DNA of 17,509 nucleotides. Origin: an uncultured Taibaiella sp. GTDB taxonomy: Bacteria > Bacteroidota > Bacteroidia > Chitinophagales > Chitinophagaceae. Below, in pieces: positions 1 through 7,202 of the stretch. The notes below the pieces were generated by a model. It worked only from the letters and a program-made list of their open reading frames with translations, was not told the origin of the DNA and made no database searches. A program made the position numbers and the translations under genes. The stretch's first letter is position 1; the number at the start of each line of letters is the position of its first letter. Location of the stretch: contig CALMXV010000153.1 in assembly GCA_937871155.1 (NCBI GenBank), forward strand, positions 1 to 17,509, in the 5' to 3' direction.

Positions 1-156
1 CCTTGGCTATCGGAATCATTGGAGTTGCCGCCACTGTTGTTTGATTCGTTAGAGTTATCTCTTTCTTCGTCTGCATTGCCTTGGCTATCGGAATCATTGG
101 AGTTGCCGCCACTGTTGTTTGATTCGTTAGAGTGGTCTCTTTCCTCGTCTTGGTTT
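1..156. repeat. In-frame 78-bp tandem repeat inside the extended Hcp gene
   Basis: Positions 1-78 and 79-156 are two copies of a 78-base unit. The first 55 bases are identical (1-55 = 79-133), and about 71 of 78 match overall. The unit is 26 codons long, so copy number can change without breaking the frame. On the minus strand it encodes a Ser/Asn/Gly/Asp-rich segment (core NNSGGNSNDSDSQG) followed by an EERD-type charged segment. More degenerate relatives of the charged part appear further into the protein's N-terminal side (about 157-240). Further copies may lie left of the window. Confidence 0.9.
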
Positions 157-695
157 GTTTGATCTCTTCTGCTTGATTCATTACTACGCGTATTTCGTTC
201 TTGAGAGTTCGTTTCGTCTCTATCACTAGCTTGAGGAGAAGTATTCGTTTCTTGTTGGGAACTACTAGAAGATGCACGAAAGCCAGTCCAGCGTTGTTGT
301 AGCCCTATACCTTGCAGTCTTATGATATAGGGAGAAATGGTTAAGTGAACACGCATAGGAAGTTCTCCATTTGCATTAAATGTTTCCCGATACTTTATGC
401 AAAAAGCATTTTCAAATATTAATGTTTTTAATGGCGAGGTAGCATCTCTTCGAGTAAAGGCAATGCTTCCATTTTTGGTACCGGTGGACATACCCCATAC
501 CAACAATTCATTCGAATTGCCGGATTCTAATACGAGATGTATCAGTCCTATTTCTGTAGCCCGATTGGGTAAATTTCTACTGCCAACCCCTTGGAATATT
601 TCGAAATCACATTCCAATATACGATACCCATTAATGGTTGTGGTTCCGCTGGCATCTGTAGTACCATCCAACACTAATGTGGCTTGAAACGACAT
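1..695 (-). CDS. Extended Hcp/TssD: T6SS tube protein with repetitive C-terminal extension (partial, runs off left edge)
   Basis: Reading on the minus strand from ATG at 693-695, the frame stays open for 231 codons to the window edge, so the C-terminus is missing. Residues 1 to about 136 resemble Bacteroidota TssD (Hcp) tube proteins: start MSFQATLVLDG, then a central ITxxRRDA-type segment (here IAFTRRDATSPLKTL, about 79-92), then FCIKYRETF and LPMRVHLTIS before a final RW at 135-136. After that comes a hydrophilic, disordered-looking Ser/Asn/Asp/Glu/Arg-rich segment with 26-residue tandem repeats. It is clearly diverged from the two 128-aa Hcp proteins near 10 kb. It starts 18 bases after the tssB stop, so it is probably co-transcribed. 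Inference: a cargo-carrying Hcp whose effector or other domain lies outside the window. It could also simply be an Hcp with a long structural tail. The Hcp call is strong; the cargo is unknown. Confidence 0.8.
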   Translation of the reverse strand, partial: MSFQATLVLDGTTDASGTTTINGYRILECDFEIFQGVGSRNLPNRATEIGLIHLVLESGNSNELLVWGMSTGTKNGSIAFTRRDATSPLKTLIFENAFCIKYRETFNANGELPMRVHLTISPYIIRLQGIGLQQRWTGFRASSSSSQQETNTSPQASDRDETNSQERNTRSNESSRRDQTNQDEERDHSNESNNSGGNSNDSDSQGNADEERDNSNESNNSGGNSNDSDSQ

Positions 696-713
696 AACTT
701 AGCTATTTATAAA

Positions 714-1166
714 TTATTTGTTTGACTTCAGTTCGCTTATCATACCATAAAGCGCGTCCAATAAAGCGGCTTTAGCATCCGAATCTGCCAAGGCGGATTT
801 TAGAATCTTATTGGACTTAAGCTGCTTCATGATTTTCATGTATTCTTCTTTTTGGGTAGCATTGTCTTTAAGAAATTCACTTTGGTTGGTAATTCCTTTC
901 ATGCCAAAATCTTCAAGCCCTCCAAAATGTAATGCTTCTTTTTTAGAAGTCCCACCAGCATCTTCAAACTCGACTTCTACGGTTGGCTTGTAATGGTCAA
1001 ATACTTGAGTGATGGTTTGTAATCCATGTACGATTTGAGGTTTCACTGGCGCATCTTTTGTAAGTTTCTCCGCCATGAGAGTTCTGTTCTGAGGTATGTC
1101 GGCAAAGGCTTCGCTGGCATCAGTTTTTACTTCATTGCCGCCTATTCCATAATTGCTGTCCATCAT
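714..1166 (-). CDS. tssB: TssB, small subunit of the T6SS contractile sheath
   Basis: This is a 150-aa protein that I recognise as Bacteroidota TssB. It has N-terminal YGIGGNEVK (6-14), IPQNRTL (24-30), a KLTxDAPVKP segment (34-43), VEVEFED (63-69), FGGLEDFGMKGI (81-92) and a charged helical C-terminus. TssB pairs with TssC to build the cytoplasmic sheath around the Hcp tube, whose contraction drives injection. The length is normal for the Bacteroidota form. Two adjacent Met codons (1164-1166 and 1161-1163) are both possible starts. It lies downstream of tssH after a 149-base gap. It is followed not by tssC, its usual partner, but by the extended Hcp gene. Family assignment is from motif recognition, not a search. 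Confidence 0.82.
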   Translation of the reverse strand: MMDSNYGIGGNEVKTDASEAFADIPQNRTLMAEKLTKDAPVKPQIVHGLQTITQVFDHYKPTVEVEFEDAGGTSKKEALHFGGLEDFGMKGITNQSEFLKDNATQKEEYMKIMKQLKSNKILKSALADSDAKAALLDALYGMISELKSNK

Positions 1167-1205
1167 GTTGTATAGTATTAGTTAATTGATAATTTTTTGA
1201 TTGAA

Positions 1206-1237
1206 TGAAATTACAACGATTCTATATAAAATGTCAA
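1206..1237 (-). promoter_or_regulatory. Candidate Bacteroidota-type promoter for tssB
   Basis: On the minus strand, TTG at 1237-1235 is followed 21 bases later by TAATTTCA at 1213-1206, a two-mismatch version of TAnnTTTG. A start of transcription around 1200 would leave a leader of roughly 35-40 bases before tssB. The 149-base gap between tssH and tssB, in an otherwise tight minus-strand operon, makes an internal promoter plausible. The match is imperfect. I see nothing else convincing in the gap (1167-1315): no clear terminator after tssH. Confidence 0.3.
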
Positions 1238-1315
1238 GTAAATATACTGATTTGCTTAGGTAAATCTTCTTTTACTTTTTTCTTTCCTTCCTTGATTTTG
1301 ATGATCGATATTCAT

Positions 1316-3799
1316 TTATTGCTGGTTAATTTTCCAATCTAACTCTTTACCGGTTTCGGTTTCTTTAATAGCAACTAAAACGGTGTCGCCTAGTTTTATT
1401 TCTTGATTGATGATCATACGGCTGAGTGGTTTTCTGAGCGCGGTACGGATAGCTCCTTTCAAAGGTCGCACCCCATACTTAGGTGTAAAGCCTAAGTTGG
1501 CAAGATAGTCTTGTGCTTCTTTTGAAACCTGTAGTGTGATGCCTTGTTGTTCTAGTTGTTTTACTAATGGTTTTAAATGTATGTTGAAGATTCGCACTAC
1601 ATTTTCCTGGCTGATTGGTGCAAACGGAACGATTTCGGTTACCCGTGCTAAAAACTCAGGTCGGAAGTACCGAGCCATGATTTCCATTAGCTCATCCGAC
1701 TTAGGTATTTTACCCTCACCAAAGCTTTGAATGATATGCTCTGCACCGATATTGGAAGTAAATAAAATGACGGCATTAGAAAAATCGCCTTCTTTTCCTA
1801 AGCGGTCGTGCATCTTTCCTTCATCAAGTATTTGTAAGAAAATGTCGAATACAGAAGGATGTGCTTTTTCTATTTCATCAAATAATACAATGGCATAAGG
1901 TTGTTGACGGATTTTATTTACCAGCATACCTCCTTCTTCATACCCCACATAGCCGGGAGGTGCTCCATATAACAGTGCCGCAGAATGTTCTTCTTTAAAC
2001 TCACTCATATCAAATCGAATAATGGAATTTTCATCTTGAAAAAGAAACTCGGCTAATGATTTAGCTAATTCTGTTTTACCGGTACCGGTAGGTCCTAAGA
2101 AAAAGAAAGAAGCAATTGGCTGACCCGCTTTGTTGAGCCCTGAGCGGCTCTCAAGTATAGCATCCGAAACGGTTTTAAGAGCATGGTCTTGACCAATAAC
2201 CCGTTCTCTTAGGTGGTTTTCCATATTCACCAAGCGTTGTTGTTCGCTGGTTTGAATTTTTCCAATAGGAATACCGGTGATATTGGCAACTACAGCTTTT
2301 AAATCTGTTTCATCAATTGTAGTTTTTACATCTTTGGCTATTTCGCTAAGGTTGTTGAGCATAGTGTCTAAGAACTGTTTCATCTCTTCCACACCACGAA
2401 GTTTTTTAAACTCTTTTTCTTCATTATGCCTTGCTAATAACACAGGGCTAAAGCCGGTTTGTGTTTCATGATATACCCATTGTAGTTGTTCTTCTGTAGG
2501 GGACTCACCTAATTCTTGCAGTTTAGTTTTGATAGTGTCAATATCAGAAGTGGCGGTATCCGCCATCATACGGCAAACAGCCATGGTACGGTCTAATAAG
2601 TCAAGAGCACTATCGGGTAATTTTCTATCCTTGATAAAACGTTTGGCTAGTTTAATGGTTTCTCCAAAAACAGTATCGTCTATTTCTAATTGGTGATGGG
2701 ATTGATAGTTGGCAGCTTGATTACGCAACATTTTTTCAGCAACAGTAGTATCAGGTTCTGCTACTTTGATGACTTCAAATCTTCTACTAAAGGTTTCATC
2801 CTTTTCAATACTTTTACGATATTCATCAATAGTAGTAGTGCCTACAACCGTTAAGATGTTTTTGGCTAGCTCAGCTTTTAGGATGCTGGTAGCACCACCA
2901 TTGGGGTTGTTTTTGTCAATTAGGGTATGAATCTCATCAATGAATAAAATGGGCTTTTCCAATTTAGAAAGCTCTTGAATGATTTTGCGAATCCTATCTT
3001 CTACTTCGCCTTTGTAGGCTGCACCTGCTAACAATGCACTATTGTCTATTTCATAAATCGCTACATTCTTTAAATGCTGAGGAACACGACCTGCTACTAC
3101 AGCTGCGGCAAAGCCATCCAATAAAGCCGTTTTACCCACACCGCTTTCCCCGGTAAGAATGATGTTGGATTTGCTTTTGCGGGAAATGATTTCACACATT
3201 TGACGGATTTCTTTGTCTCTTCCTATTACTGGATTTTCTTCATCTGCGGAAGTGGGTATTAGTTTATAAATACAATATTTGTTGAGGGCTTCAAAACTTG
3301 CATTAGCTGTGGTACGTTTTACATCAGGTTGGTTTTTGTCTCCCGTTGCCGAATGCGCACTATTGGATTCGTATTGTTGAATCAACTGCGTGGCTGTTAC
3401 CGGATACGTTTTCAATTGATCGTAGGCAAAGGCAACACCTGGTGTAGATAGGGCGATGAGCAAACACTCCGGTTCAATAGCGTTATAATGAAATTTAAGA
3501 TGCAAATGTTCTGCTTCTTTAAATGCTGGTTCAAGACTTTCATCAGCAGAGGGTGCATCCGTTGGTTTTCCAGAGCGAGGATAGCTTTCCATACGAATTT
3601 CAGCCCATTCTTCTAAATAATATACATCCACTCCATTAGACTCTAAAGACTTTAGAATAGGAAAATCTTTGTGTAATAAAGCTTTTAAGATATGGGCTGC
3701 GCTATAACAATCGTGCATGTTTTCTTTAGCCAATTGTGAGGCTATGTGTAGCACTTGTTTTGTTTTTTCTGAGAGTGAGTAATTCGAAAGTGAAAGCAT
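1316..3799 (-). CDS. tssH: TssH/ClpV, AAA+ ATPase that disassembles the contracted T6SS sheath
   Basis: An 827-aa Hsp100/ClpB-class protein with two AAA+ modules. D1 has Walker A GESGVGKT (217-224), pore loop AYKGEVEDR (261-269), Walker B LFIDE (285-289) and arginine finger FSRRFE (337-342). D2 has Walker A GPTGTGKT (569-576), pore loop GAPPGYVGY (612-620), Walker B VLFDE (638-642) and sensor-2 GVRPL (776-780). An N-terminal Clp-N-like domain spans about 1-145, and a middle region lies between the modules (about 410-520). All catalytic motifs look intact. ClpV hydrolyses ATP to pull TssC out of spent sheaths and recycle them. I chose ATG at 3797-3799 because the frame extends upstream only to a TTG at 3823 that overlaps the previous gene. 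This leaves a 13-base gap. T6SS context separates it from a housekeeping ClpB. Confidence 0.95.
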   Translation of the reverse strand: MLSLSNYSLSEKTKQVLHIASQLAKENMHDCYSAAHILKALLHKDFPILKSLESNGVDVYYLEEWAEIRMESYPRSGKPTDAPSADESLEPAFKEAEHLHLKFHYNAIEPECLLIALSTPGVAFAYDQLKTYPVTATQLIQQYESNSAHSATGDKNQPDVKRTTANASFEALNKYCIYKLIPTSADEENPVIGRDKEIRQMCEIISRKSKSNIILTGESGVGKTALLDGFAAAVVAGRVPQHLKNVAIYEIDNSALLAGAAYKGEVEDRIRKIIQELSKLEKPILFIDEIHTLIDKNNPNGGATSILKAELAKNILTVVGTTTIDEYRKSIEKDETFSRRFEVIKVAEPDTTVAEKMLRNQAANYQSHHQLEIDDTVFGETIKLAKRFIKDRKLPDSALDLLDRTMAVCRMMADTATSDIDTIKTKLQELGESPTEEQLQWVYHETQTGFSPVLLARHNEEKEFKKLRGVEEMKQFLDTMLNNLSEIAKDVKTTIDETDLKAVVANITGIPIGKIQTSEQQRLVNMENHLRERVIGQDHALKTVSDAILESRSGLNKAGQPIASFFFLGPTGTGKTELAKSLAEFLFQDENSIIRFDMSEFKEEHSAALLYGAPPGYVGYEEGGMLVNKIRQQPYAIVLFDEIEKAHPSVFDIFLQILDEGKMHDRLGKEGDFSNAVILFTSNIGAEHIIQSFGEGKIPKSDELMEIMARYFRPEFLARVTEIVPFAPISQENVVRIFNIHLKPLVKQLEQQGITLQVSKEAQDYLANLGFTPKYGVRPLKGAIRTALRKPLSRMIINQEIKLGDTVLVAIKETETGKELDWKINQQ

Positions 3800-3812
3800 G
3801 AAAAAAAAGTTT

Positions 3813-4622
3813 TTAAGTACCAATAATATTTAAGTCGATGCCGGGTAAAATTGCACCTATTGCAGCATCCGCAATAAATGCATGACAGTAGGACTGTGCA
3901 AGAACATTGCCAATATAAAAAAATAATGAGTTGTCGATATCCGTTGTAAATACACCATCTACGGAAAGTAGTGTATTCAATGAAGGGAAGTTGCCAATAA
4001 ACACTATATTGACTCCTGCACCTACTATGATTCCTCCTCCTAATTGCAACACACACATATTCATGCCTTGAATACGCTCTATACTTAGGTCTAAAGTGGA
4101 GATGCTAGTATCACTTTGTAAAGCGCCTCCATCAATACTTTGAAATAATCCACCACTTGTTCCGGAAGTAAGTAGGCCGGCTCCCATACTTGTAGCATCA
4201 TCTGCGGCTGCTAAAGCGGTTTCTCTTAAGGCACCAATTCTTCTTCCTAGAGTTCTTCTAAGCATTACCCATCCTATTCGTGCCGGACGTTCTAAAAAAT
4301 CAGCTACTGCATCTAATGAGCCCCCAGTACTTATACCAATTGATATTCCCTTTACACTTTTGGTGATTTCTACTCCCGGACCTTCAAGTTGCTCTCTGAA
4401 AATGCTATCTACCCTACAATATTGATCATAGATTTCTTGATGACTAGCTCTTGCATAATAAGAACCAAAACATTCAGCATTGCGAACAACTGCAGGGTCA
4501 AATATCAAAGGACATAACCTTAAATATATCGAACCAAAGGCGATACCCCCTCCGATAGCAAGACTAGTAAGGTCAGTAAACTGCCTGCCAGGTGCATTTC
4601 TTATGACGACTACGCTTCCCAT
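3813..4622 (-). CDS. Unrecognised 269-aa Gly-rich protein downstream of the candidate effector; possible immunity or accessory protein
   Basis: I do not recognise this protein. It is rich in small and hydrophobic residues, with glycine-dense stretches GGGIAFG (24-30), ISIGISTGGS, SGTSGG and LGGGIIVGAGVNIVFIG. It also has a basic patch RRTLGRR near the middle. Several stretches could be membrane-associated (near 22-41, 192-210 and the last 40 residues), but none is a textbook transmembrane helix, and there is no signal peptide. It starts 6 bases after the 642-aa gene stop and ends 13 bases before tssH, so it is almost certainly co-translated with the cassette. Position next to a candidate effector is the classical place for an immunity protein. 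A second effector, a pore-forming partner or a structural accessory are equally open. Codon use does not stand out. Confidence 0.75.
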   Translation of the reverse strand: MGSVVVIRNAPGRQFTDLTSLAIGGGIAFGSIYLRLCPLIFDPAVVRNAECFGSYYARASHQEIYDQYCRVDSIFREQLEGPGVEITKSVKGISIGISTGGSLDAVADFLERPARIGWVMLRRTLGRRIGALRETALAAADDATSMGAGLLTSGTSGGLFQSIDGGALQSDTSISTLDLSIERIQGMNMCVLQLGGGIIVGAGVNIVFIGNFPSLNTLLSVDGVFTTDIDNSLFFYIGNVLAQSYCHAFIADAAIGAILPGIDLNIIGT

Positions 4623-4628
4623 TTTTTC

Positions 4629-6557
4629 TTAAGCTGTGTTTGCAGTTTCTTCATTTACTTTTTTAGCCGGTACAGTATTAGTTATTTCTTCATCGCCTTG
4701 TTGGGTATAGGTATTTTCATCCGTATTGTAGCTGTTTACGTAGCCTTGTCCGGCTTTATAAGATACAATGCCTGTTTGCTCATCTATACAATGAGCGATA
4801 TCTCCCCAGCAAGTAGAAAGCATTATGTTGTGACTGTTATAAATAAAGTATAAGCTATTATATTTTTCGTGAGTAGGATAATTATTCTTATTGATATACC
4901 CTACGATTCGTTGAAATTCTTTATCAAATGCTGTTACGGAGTTTTGTAATCGTTCCGGTGTTTCTATCCCAATTTTATTTAAAGGTCCTGTAATTTTTGA
5001 TAGGTATTCATTCGCACTTATTGAATCTAAAAGTTCTCCAAGATTAAACGGTATTGCATTAATGAGTTTTTTATAAAAAGCAAGCTTTGTGGGCAACATC
5101 GGCGACATAATCAGAAAGATGGCTTCTGCAAGCTTAGCTTTCTCTGTTTGGTTCATATCTTTTACTGTAGTAGTTCTTACGGAAGCTTCTTTTATTAAGT
5201 CTTGCAGCTTGCTAAGTGTTACGGTGGTTTGGTCGGGTTGATTATTGATGGCTGCTTCTGCAGCATCGGCTATTAATTTTTTATCTACCGACAGCCATTG
5301 GGTTTTACCTTTAGAAGGAGCATGAATTTTTTCAATGCCACAACCTTCAATTATTTGTTGAGAAAGCGATTCAGCGGCAGGTTCTCCATATTTGAAAATC
5401 TGTAAAGAAGCTGTAAGTGTATCAAATAAAGGGCAAAGGCAATTGAGTAGTTTAGATAAGTCTGACAACCCTAGATTGGTTTCTCCGGTTTTTATCTTTT
5501 CAGCTCTTTCACTCAGTATATTTTTAAAATCATCGAAGAATTGCTTTAACTCTGCTACTACTTTTGACGGTAATTGATCATAGCCATTTAGGAGGTTTTG
5601 AAATTGAGGGATATCTCCCGGCTTTATCAAGCCAACCCCTTCGCCTATCAGTTGTTTAGCACTGCCTACTACTTCTTTTATCAATCCTTCTATTTCATCT
5701 TTGATGCCGTTATATAGTTGAGTAGGGGATTGTCCGGAGCCTGAATTACCCAAGTGTACTCCCTTTAGCAATACGGCTAAGGCTTGAACCATGTGCATCT
5801 TTATCTTTCCTACGAAGAGAGATAAGGTTCCTTTATTAGCATCTTTTATTTGTTGTATAAGTTGTGAGGTTGGCTCAAAATATCCAATGGCATTTTGGGT
5901 AAAATCATAGGGATTGCCATAGCTAATTGTTTTGATGCCTTTAAGTTTATTTTTATTGAGTTTGTGGGTGTCTTGATACAATGTAGTGCCTACATAGATG
6001 ATGGATTTTATAGTCCATTTCTCTTTCGAGAAATTATTGTCATCGGCTAAAGTATTGGCACATTCATTAGCAATATTGCCACCATCTGCAAGCCCTACAA
6101 AATGAATATTGGCGGTATATTTTTTCCAATCAGCAATTTTGGATTTTATTTCACCGGCAAGTGTTTGCCCATCTTCTTTTCTGCCGGATGCATCCTTGGG
6201 TTCATATTCAAACGTATGAATCAAACTCTCTGGATTCATATCAGTAAGTGTATCCTCAGTGTTAGCAGCTATCTTATCCCATTGGTTGTATTTTTCAAAA
6301 TAGTCGTACTTGTCTTGTGCCTCTATGTTTTTTTTATCTTCTTTGATAAACATATTCAGCCCAGGAATAGCTGCCATAGCACTTTCTACAGCACTTGTAG
6401 CTGCTTCTACTGCACCGGTTACTTTACTTACCATACCTTCAGCAGCCGCCAACTCTCCTCCTAACCCCGCTGGAGAAGGAACTTTATGACGAATAAAGAC
6501 CACCAATTGACGGAGGTCGTTCATCTCAAGTTGTTGTTGTGTATTCGGTTCTGACAT
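4629..6557 (-). CDS. Candidate T6SS effector, 642 aa, alpha/beta-hydrolase-like with Ala at the nucleophile position
   Basis: It lies directly after the PAAR gene (15-base gap), in the position usual for spike-loaded effectors. Residues 35-66 form an Ala-rich amphipathic segment. Residues 150-170 (IHFVGLADGGNIANE) look like a lipase beta-strand/nucleophile elbow/helix, G-x-S-x-G-G, but the Ser position is Ala157 (codon GCA at 6087-6089). The following SIIYVGTTLYQ (185-195) resembles the next strand of lipases, and SHN (575-577) near the C-terminus could hold a His. The rest is helical, with an acidic, repetitive tail (EEITNT and EETANT). There is no signal peptide and no clear transmembrane helix. 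If it really has this fold it may be a binding protein or pseudo-enzyme, or use another residue. A conserved accessory T6SSiii protein is an alternative. The exact family is not known to me. Confidence 0.7.
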   Translation of the reverse strand: MSEPNTQQQLEMNDLRQLVVFIRHKVPSPAGLGGELAAAEGMVSKVTGAVEAATSAVESAMAAIPGLNMFIKEDKKNIEAQDKYDYFEKYNQWDKIAANTEDTLTDMNPESLIHTFEYEPKDASGRKEDGQTLAGEIKSKIADWKKYTANIHFVGLADGGNIANECANTLADDNNFSKEKWTIKSIIYVGTTLYQDTHKLNKNKLKGIKTISYGNPYDFTQNAIGYFEPTSQLIQQIKDANKGTLSLFVGKIKMHMVQALAVLLKGVHLGNSGSGQSPTQLYNGIKDEIEGLIKEVVGSAKQLIGEGVGLIKPGDIPQFQNLLNGYDQLPSKVVAELKQFFDDFKNILSERAEKIKTGETNLGLSDLSKLLNCLCPLFDTLTASLQIFKYGEPAAESLSQQIIEGCGIEKIHAPSKGKTQWLSVDKKLIADAAEAAINNQPDQTTVTLSKLQDLIKEASVRTTTVKDMNQTEKAKLAEAIFLIMSPMLPTKLAFYKKLINAIPFNLGELLDSISANEYLSKITGPLNKIGIETPERLQNSVTAFDKEFQRIVGYINKNNYPTHEKYNSLYFIYNSHNIMLSTCWGDIAHCIDEQTGIVSYKAGQGYVNSYNTDENTYTQQGDEEITNTVPAKKVNEETANTA

Positions 6558-6572
6558 TTAATAAATAACGAA

Positions 6573-7190
6573 TTATCCTCTTCCTAAAAAAGTACAAGTA
6601 CATTCACTTGTGGTATGTTCTGAAATTGTTTCAGTATTTCCGCTACTATCGGTTCTCCCTTCATGGATGGTACCATCAGGTGTACGAATATGATAGCGCA
6701 TATTATTGACTCCGTTTCCGGCTTCATCTATCAAGGTAAACTGAGCTGTGAAGTCACTAGCATCTTGCCTATCGGCAGTTTCATCACCATTTTGTGCAGC
6801 TTGAGACAAGGCTTGAGAATTGGTTGCTGCGGCTGCATTGGTTGCAGACATACCCATTCCGCCGCCAGCTGTACCACCACCACCGCCGCCGCCACCACCA
6901 TCACCAATCAATACAGTAGGGCAGCCTAATATAATTATACCTCCATGAGCCGTCATGTCTCCCATTCTAGCAGCAGGTTTTCCACAAATTAAAACACTAA
7001 GACTGCCTAAGATTATAGAATCCGGTGGTCCTGTACAGATACACATATCACCTACTACAGCCGCTGGCATACCTCCAATTAGCACGGTAGGTGCGCCCGG
7101 GGCAGCAATTGGGCCACCTACGTGAGGCACTACACCTGTTACCATCGGGCAGGTGTGCATATCGGTAAGCCTTGCTGCGGGTTTACTCAT
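6573..7190 (-). CDS. PAAR-domain spike-tip protein with poly-Gly linker and C-terminal extension
   Basis: Residues 1-97 form a full PAAR/DUF4150-like domain: MSKPAARLTD start, MHTCP (11-15), PHVGGPI (22-28), PGAPTVLIGG (31-40), GDMCICTGPPD (47-57), GKPAARMGD (70-78), TAHGG (80-84) and CPTVLIGDG (90-98). His12, His23, Cys50, Cys52 and His82 are candidate metal ligands. PAAR proteins sharpen the VgrG trimer and carry effectors. A run of nine or more glycines (about 98-106) and an Ala/Gln-rich linker lead to a C-terminal segment (146-205). In that segment FTLIDEAGNGV, YHIRTPDGTIHEG and TDSSGNT look like a small transthyretin-like or Ig-like beta domain, ending in a Cys-x-Cys pair (197, 199). This could be an adaptor for the following 642-aa protein. 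The tail is too short for an enzyme. Confidence 0.92.
   Translation of the reverse strand: MSKPAARLTDMHTCPMVTGVVPHVGGPIAAPGAPTVLIGGMPAAVVGDMCICTGPPDSIILGSLSVLICGKPAARMGDMTAHGGIIILGCPTVLIGDGGGGGGGGGTAGGGMGMSATNAAAATNSQALSQAAQNGDETADRQDASDFTAQFTLIDEAGNGVNNMRYHIRTPDGTIHEGRTDSSGNTETISEHTTSECTCTFLGRG
6873..6899 (-). repeat. GGN trinucleotide run encoding the poly-Gly linker of the PAAR protein
   Basis: Nine consecutive glycine codons (GGT and GGC blocks) join the PAAR domain to its extension. Slippage would change the length in steps of one residue without a frameshift. It marks the domain boundary. Confidence 0.85.
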
Positions 7191-7202
7191 GAGTGAAATG
7201 AA

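Noticed and set aside
1..156. CRISPR array or intergenic tandem repeat
   Set aside because: The repeats are directly adjacent without unique spacers and stay in frame within the extended Hcp gene.
397..687. Plus-strand 96-aa reading frame
   Set aside because: It lies fully opposite the Hcp domain of the extended Hcp gene, which has clear family motifs.
3800..3823. Upstream TTG start for tssH adding eight residues
   Set aside because: It would overlap the 269-aa gene, and the ATG at 3799 fits the start of the Clp-N domain.
3742..4056. Cys-rich 104-aa minus-strand frame
   Set aside because: It overlaps the end of the 269-aa gene and the start of tssH in another frame; the Cys content comes from frame-shifted reading of hydrophobic codons.
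6102..6464. Plus-strand 120-aa hydrophobic frame
   Set aside because: It is antisense to the 642-aa gene; hydrophobic antisense translations are common opposite polar coding sequence.
4629..6557. 642-aa protein as TssM or TssA
   Set aside because: It has no transmembrane helices, no ATP-binding motif and no TssA-like N-terminal domain; subtype iii lacks TssM.
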